This document shows, one piece after another, positions 6,743 through 9,479 of a stretch of 9,479 bases of DNA (positions are counted from its first letter, which is position 1; each line of letters begins with the position of its first letter). Under the pieces are notes generated by a model that was not told where the DNA came from, did not search any database, and worked only from the letters and a program-made list of their open reading frames with translations. Source of the stretch: Paraneptunicella sp964228975 (GTDB lineage: Bacteria; Pseudomonadota; Gammaproteobacteria; Enterobacterales; Alteromonadaceae); assembly GCA_964228975.1 (NCBI GenBank), contig CAXRCC010000263.1, forward strand, positions 1-9,479. Direction: 5' to 3'. A program made the translations under genes and the position numbers.

Positions 6743-7264
6743 TTAGTCGTCTTCTTTTAACAATTCTGAAAACATTTTCGCGGTATCAATATAATGCTGA
6801 GCGGATGCCGCCAAGCCCGCCTTTTGTTCATCTGATAGCTGCTTAACCACTTTCCCTGGCGATCCCATCACCACCGATCCATCAGGGATTTCTTTGCCTT
6901 CGGTAATCAAAGCATTCGCACCAATCACACAGTGTTTGCCAATTTTAGCGCCATTTAATACCACGGCATTAATACCAATCAGTGAATGGTCTCCCACTTC
7001 ACAACCGTGCAGCATCACCTTGTGCCCTACTGTAACGCCTTTCCCTAGCGTTAATGCAAAGCCCGGGTCGGTATGCAAAATAGCACCATCTTGTACGTTT
7101 GAGCCCTCACCAATCGTAATACGCTCACAGTCTCCGCGTAACACGGCGTTAAACCACACACTGCTTTTCTCTTCTAAAACCACATCGCCCATAACATGGC
7201 TACCGGGAGCAACATATGCACTGTCTGCTTTTTGAACCTTCTTTTCGCCTAATGAATAGATCAC
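6743..7264 (-). CDS. gamma-class carbonic anhydrase family protein (YrdA/PaaY-like)
   Basis: A 173-residue left-handed beta-helix protein, the usual length for the bacterial YrdA/CaiE/PaaY group. Hexapeptide-repeat turns run from about residue 20 to 135 (for example VGDHSLIGINAVVLNGAKIGKHCVIGANALI). The three family zinc ligands are present as H64 (ILHTD), H81 (VGHKV) and H86 (MLHG), and a C-terminal helix packs back from about 142. Homologues form trimers with metal at the subunit interface; some hydrate CO2, while others have thioesterase-like or unknown roles, so the activity is unproven. The start is GTG (7262-7264) with GGAG 5 nt upstream. It begins 36 nt after the tesB stop and is probably co-transcribed with it. 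Confidence 0.92.
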   Translation of the reverse strand: MIYSLGEKKVQKADSAYVAPGSHVMGDVVLEEKSSVWFNAVLRGDCERITIGEGSNVQDGAILHTDPGFALTLGKGVTVGHKVMLHGCEVGDHSLIGINAVVLNGAKIGKHCVIGANALITEGKEIPDGSVVMGSPGKVVKQLSDEQKAGLAASAQHYIDTAKMFSELLKEDD

Positions 7265-7300
7265 GTTTTCTCCGTTTATCAGAACTTCAACTGCCGTTAA

Positions 7301-8161
7301 TCAAGAGCCTTTGGACTCTGGAATTTTTCGAATCAACCCTTCTTGCGTGGTAGATGCGACAAGCTTTCCATGTATATCAAAAAATTGACCGCGAACAAAA
7401 CCTCTTGCACCGCTTGCGCTGGGCGAATCTGCACAATATAAATGCCACTCGTTAAAGTTAATGGGATGATGAAACCAGATAGCGTGATCAATGGTGGCAA
7501 TACGCAGATTTTTGTCGGACAACTTAACACCGTGAGGCTGCAATGAGGTCATCAAGAAGTGATAGTCAGACGCATAAGACAGCGCGGTTTGATGCATCAA
7601 ATTAGATTGATCAACAGGCTCTTTTAAACGCATCCACGTGTAACGTTTTGCCGATTCATCTTGACCAGGCATTTTCACCGAGCGCAAATCAATCGGCTTG
7701 TGGTAAATCAGCTTGTCTCTAAGCGACATCGAAATATTCGCATCGGGATGTTCTAAACGTTTAATATCGGGTTCGATTTCCTCAGGTCCGGGAACATCAG
7801 GTAAATCAAACGTTTGGTGTTCAAGCCCTTTTTCCGGCTTTTGAAATGAACACATAGAATCAAAAATCACACGCCCGTGCTGAATGGCTTTGGCGCGACG
7901 AGTTGAAAAACTGCGTCCATCACGTACACTTTCAACTTGGTACACAACAGGTGCAGAAGCATCCCCTGGTAAAATGAAATAACAATGGAACGAATGGCAA
8001 ATCATGCCCTGCTCCACGGTATATTGTGCAGCAGCGAGTGCCTGCCCCATCACCTGCCCGCCAAATAACGCGCGGAATCCCAGATCCCAGCTAGCGCCAC
8101 GGTACAACCCCTCTTCCAATTTCTCTAGCGTTAACAACTCCGCCAATTTGGGTTCTTGCAC
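7301..8161 (-). CDS. tesB: acyl-CoA thioesterase II
   Basis: Hydrolyses medium- to long-chain acyl-CoA to free acid and CoA. It is a double hot-dog protein, 286 residues from the start chosen here, the same length as E. coli TesB. The N-terminal half carries LEKLEEGLYRG and the FGGQVMGQAL segment; the C-terminal half carries LSYASDYHFL, ATIDHAIWFHHP, ARGFVRGQF and STTQEG. These hold the catalytic triad Asp199, Thr223 and Gln273 (E. coli Asp204, Thr228, Gln278, with identical spacing). I chose GTG at 8159-8161 because GGAGG lies 6 nt before it; an ATG 21 nt upstream (8180-8182) would give 293 residues but has no ribosome-binding site, and the GGAGG would then lie inside the gene. It is followed by the carbonic anhydrase-like gene in a likely two-gene operon. 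Confidence 0.93.
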   Translation of the reverse strand: MQEPKLAELLTLEKLEEGLYRGASWDLGFRALFGGQVMGQALAAAQYTVEQGMICHSFHCYFILPGDASAPVVYQVESVRDGRSFSTRRAKAIQHGRVIFDSMCSFQKPEKGLEHQTFDLPDVPGPEEIEPDIKRLEHPDANISMSLRDKLIYHKPIDLRSVKMPGQDESAKRYTWMRLKEPVDQSNLMHQTALSYASDYHFLMTSLQPHGVKLSDKNLRIATIDHAIWFHHPINFNEWHLYCADSPSASGARGFVRGQFFDIHGKLVASTTQEGLIRKIPESKGS

Positions 8162-8167
8162 GGTAAA

Positions 8168-8172
8168 CCTCC
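8168..8172 (-). promoter_or_regulatory. Shine-Dalgarno deciding the tesB start
   Basis: GGAGG on the minus strand lies 6 nt before the GTG at 8159-8161. The in-frame ATG at 8180-8182 lies upstream of this site and has none of its own. The GTG start also aligns the N-terminus with that of E. coli TesB. Confidence 0.7.
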
Positions 8173-8213
8173 AAAAGCTCATTTACTGTCAATATATACT
8201 GTAGCTGATACTG

Positions 8214-8241
8214 AATATATGACCGAAACAACCACTTGCAA
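8214..8241 (-). promoter_or_regulatory. possible tesB promoter
   Basis: On the minus strand TTGCAA (8236-8241), a 16-nt spacer and TATATT (8214-8219) give a moderate sigma70 match, with transcription starting near 8207 about 46 nt before the GTG start. The 137-bp gap to the upstream gene holds no clear terminator (only a weak 5-bp stem at about 8259-8281 without a U tract), so read-through from upstream is also possible. Confidence 0.4.
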
Positions 8242-8298
8242 GACCAAAACGCTCACGTGTCAGCCTTTATTCAAAGCAGGCTAGAAAAGCCGTGTAAA

Positions 8299-9479
8299 TT
8301 AATTGGCAAGCTTAGGATTACGAGGGTAAAACTTATCGTGCAGGTGATCGTGATGTTCAAAGAATCGCGTATCTTTATAGGGCAGCTTCATAAACCCAGA
8401 AATACCAATGCCTTCTAGCTCTGGAATGAGCGTGACCAGCGTTGCCAAGCATTCTTTAAACTCCTCTTCTTTAGCAGGGTCCAACAGTTTGTAATAGTTG
8501 TGAATTTTCAAATGCAGTGCTAACGATTCAAAAATAATGCAGCCCGTATGGTGAATTAAATTTAGCTTACGGATCACTTTCATGATGGACTCTGGCAGTT
8601 GCAAAAGCTCATCCGGGTCATCACCGTCTTCAAAATAAGAATGCATTCGGCTTTCATCATTATCGAGTGTGGCATCAAAGCTCACTTCATAGGGAATTTG
8701 CACTGATGCGTCGGGAATAAACGGTTGCTCAACACTGTCTCGCTCAACATGCAACGTATCTTTGGCGTTGAACATGCAGCTTTTGAAAATGCCTACGCGG
8801 TGAATGGCCCTGGCCAAATTAACCACATTATTCAGCACCACATCAAAAGAGTATTTCAGCGTTTGATCATAAAGGTTTAAAGATGAGTCGATATAAACTC
8901 CAGTGGTTTCCCATCGAACGGCTATTCCACCGACTACAGGAAAACGCCCAAGCCTCGACACTTCGGAAACAAACGCCTTTTCGGTTTCCCCCATGCCCTG
9001 CATATAATTTTTATAATAACGCTCAAATTGGGCATCATTAATATTCTTAAAGTCTTCGGTTACGTTTTCTGCTCGTAGAAAGGATTTTCTAGAGCTATAT
9101 ACCACAGTTTCAATTTCTTTATATTCAGCGTGATGACGCGCGGGCACCAAGCGAGAAACATGCGGCTGCGTATAAGGCGCAAACACCATATTTTTCATGA
9201 ACTGCGCATTTTTAATAAGGTAATCCCCGGCCTGTTGACGAACGCGAATATCTTGGCTGAGCAAATGTGTTAACACTTCGGCAAGCTCAATCGGCAACCC
9301 TAAAGAACGCGGTGTGAGCACGCGATGTCCGAATCGGCACGATTGCCCGGACGCTAGCGCATACAGGGTGCTTGCCACGCCTTGCTCATCAAAGCGCGGA
9401 GAAGACAAACCGCCGTTGAGCTGCTCATCACCAATGAAGTACACATCGCCCAAACGCGCATTGGTTTGATGTAAGTCTC
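8299..9479 (-). CDS. C-terminal part of a large protein with a degenerate Ser/Thr kinase-like tail, 5' end off window
   Basis: The frame is open from the right edge to TAA at 8299-8301, giving 392 codons; the true start lies outside, and an in-frame TTG at 9451-9453 is not a credible start. The first ~80 visible residues match the late subdomains of a protein kinase. YFIGDEQLNGG (13-23) stands for the YMAPEQL element, D30 with TLYALASG (37-44) for subdomain IX, and LPIELAEVLTHLLSQDIRVRQ for the final helices with the conserved Arg. The APE triplet reads GDE and the Gly of subdomain IX reads Ala, so the domain may be inactive. The remaining ~300 residues are a soluble, unrecognised region ending in a His/Asp cluster (HHDHLHD). 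No membrane segment is evident. The kinase call is moderate and should be tested with the full protein. Confidence 0.55.
   Translation of the reverse strand, partial: DLHQTNARLGDVYFIGDEQLNGGLSSPRFDEQGVASTLYALASGQSCRFGHRVLTPRSLGLPIELAEVLTHLLSQDIRVRQQAGDYLIKNAQFMKNMVFAPYTQPHVSRLVPARHHAEYKEIETVVYSSRKSFLRAENVTEDFKNINDAQFERYYKNYMQGMGETEKAFVSEVSRLGRFPVVGGIAVRWETTGVYIDSSLNLYDQTLKYSFDVVLNNVVNLARAIHRVGIFKSCMFNAKDTLHVERDSVEQPFIPDASVQIPYEVSFDATLDNDESRMHSYFEDGDDPDELLQLPESIMKVIRKLNLIHHTGCIIFESLALHLKIHNYYKLLDPAKEEEFKECLATLVTLIPELEGIGISGFMKLPYKDTRFFEHHDHLHDKFYPRNPKLAN

Noticed and set aside
6894..7235. 113-codon plus-strand frame opposite the carbonic anhydrase-family gene
   Set aside because: It is antisense to hexapeptide repeats, whose periodic codons tend to open the opposite frame; the product resembles nothing known.
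8259..8281. Terminator after the kinase-like gene
   Set aside because: AGCCT/AGGCT is a weak 5-bp stem with no U tract on either strand.
8236..8418. 60-codon plus-strand frame starting at TTG
   Set aside because: It overlaps the end of the kinase-like gene antisense, starts with a rare codon and has no Shine-Dalgarno.
8361..9200. Metallo-beta-lactamase-like domain in the C-terminal region of the kinase-like protein
   Set aside because: The GGIAVRW...VYIDSS segment is faintly reminiscent, but the HxHxDH metal motif and later ligands are absent.

Overview
The window looks like chromosomal DNA of a moderate-GC, probably marine gammaproteobacterium. The basis is a glutaminyl-tRNA synthetase very close to the Escherichia coli type (GlnRS is largely restricted to gamma/beta-proteobacteria among bacteria), an E. 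coli-like TesB, sigma70-type promoters, and a LacI regulator next to sugar transporters of the kind common in polysaccharide-eating Cellvibrionales and Alteromonadales. The order is inference; no genus can be named from the sequence. I see no phage, insertion sequence, CRISPR array, tRNA or rRNA, and no sharp change in composition.

Layout. Positions 1-1598 (minus) hold glnS, missing only its last ~20-25 codons off the left edge, with a good promoter in front of it. A 344-bp gap then leads to a LacI-family regulator (1943-3025, plus). This converges, across a bidirectional terminator at ~3043-3078, on two tandem sugar/cation symporter-like MFS genes on the minus strand (4743-6158 read first, then 3111-4634). 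The regulator and the two transporters form one small carbohydrate-uptake locus without hydrolases in view. Candidate CG-centred palindromic operators lie upstream of the regulator and of the first transporter. The sugar is not proven; a maltose/sucrose-type glucoside is the best guess from the transporter family.

The 584-bp gap 6159-6742 is the least ordinary part. It contains possible operators for the transporter promoter, three DnaA-box-like 9-mers beside a very AT-rich tract, and a plus-strand unit (promoter, three hairpins, intrinsic terminator, ~100 nt) that looks like an undescribed small RNA gene, or less likely a 23-residue small protein gene. A second, bidirectional terminator closes it.

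To the right, all on the minus strand, are a gamma-class carbonic anhydrase-family protein (6743-7264) behind acyl-CoA thioesterase II tesB (7301-8161, with a GTG start set by a strong Shine-Dalgarno), probably one transcript from a promoter near 8214-8241. Then comes the C-terminal ~392 residues of a larger protein running off the right edge. Its first ~80 visible residues resemble the end of a Ser/Thr protein kinase fold with degenerate motifs; the remaining ~300 residues are unrecognised.
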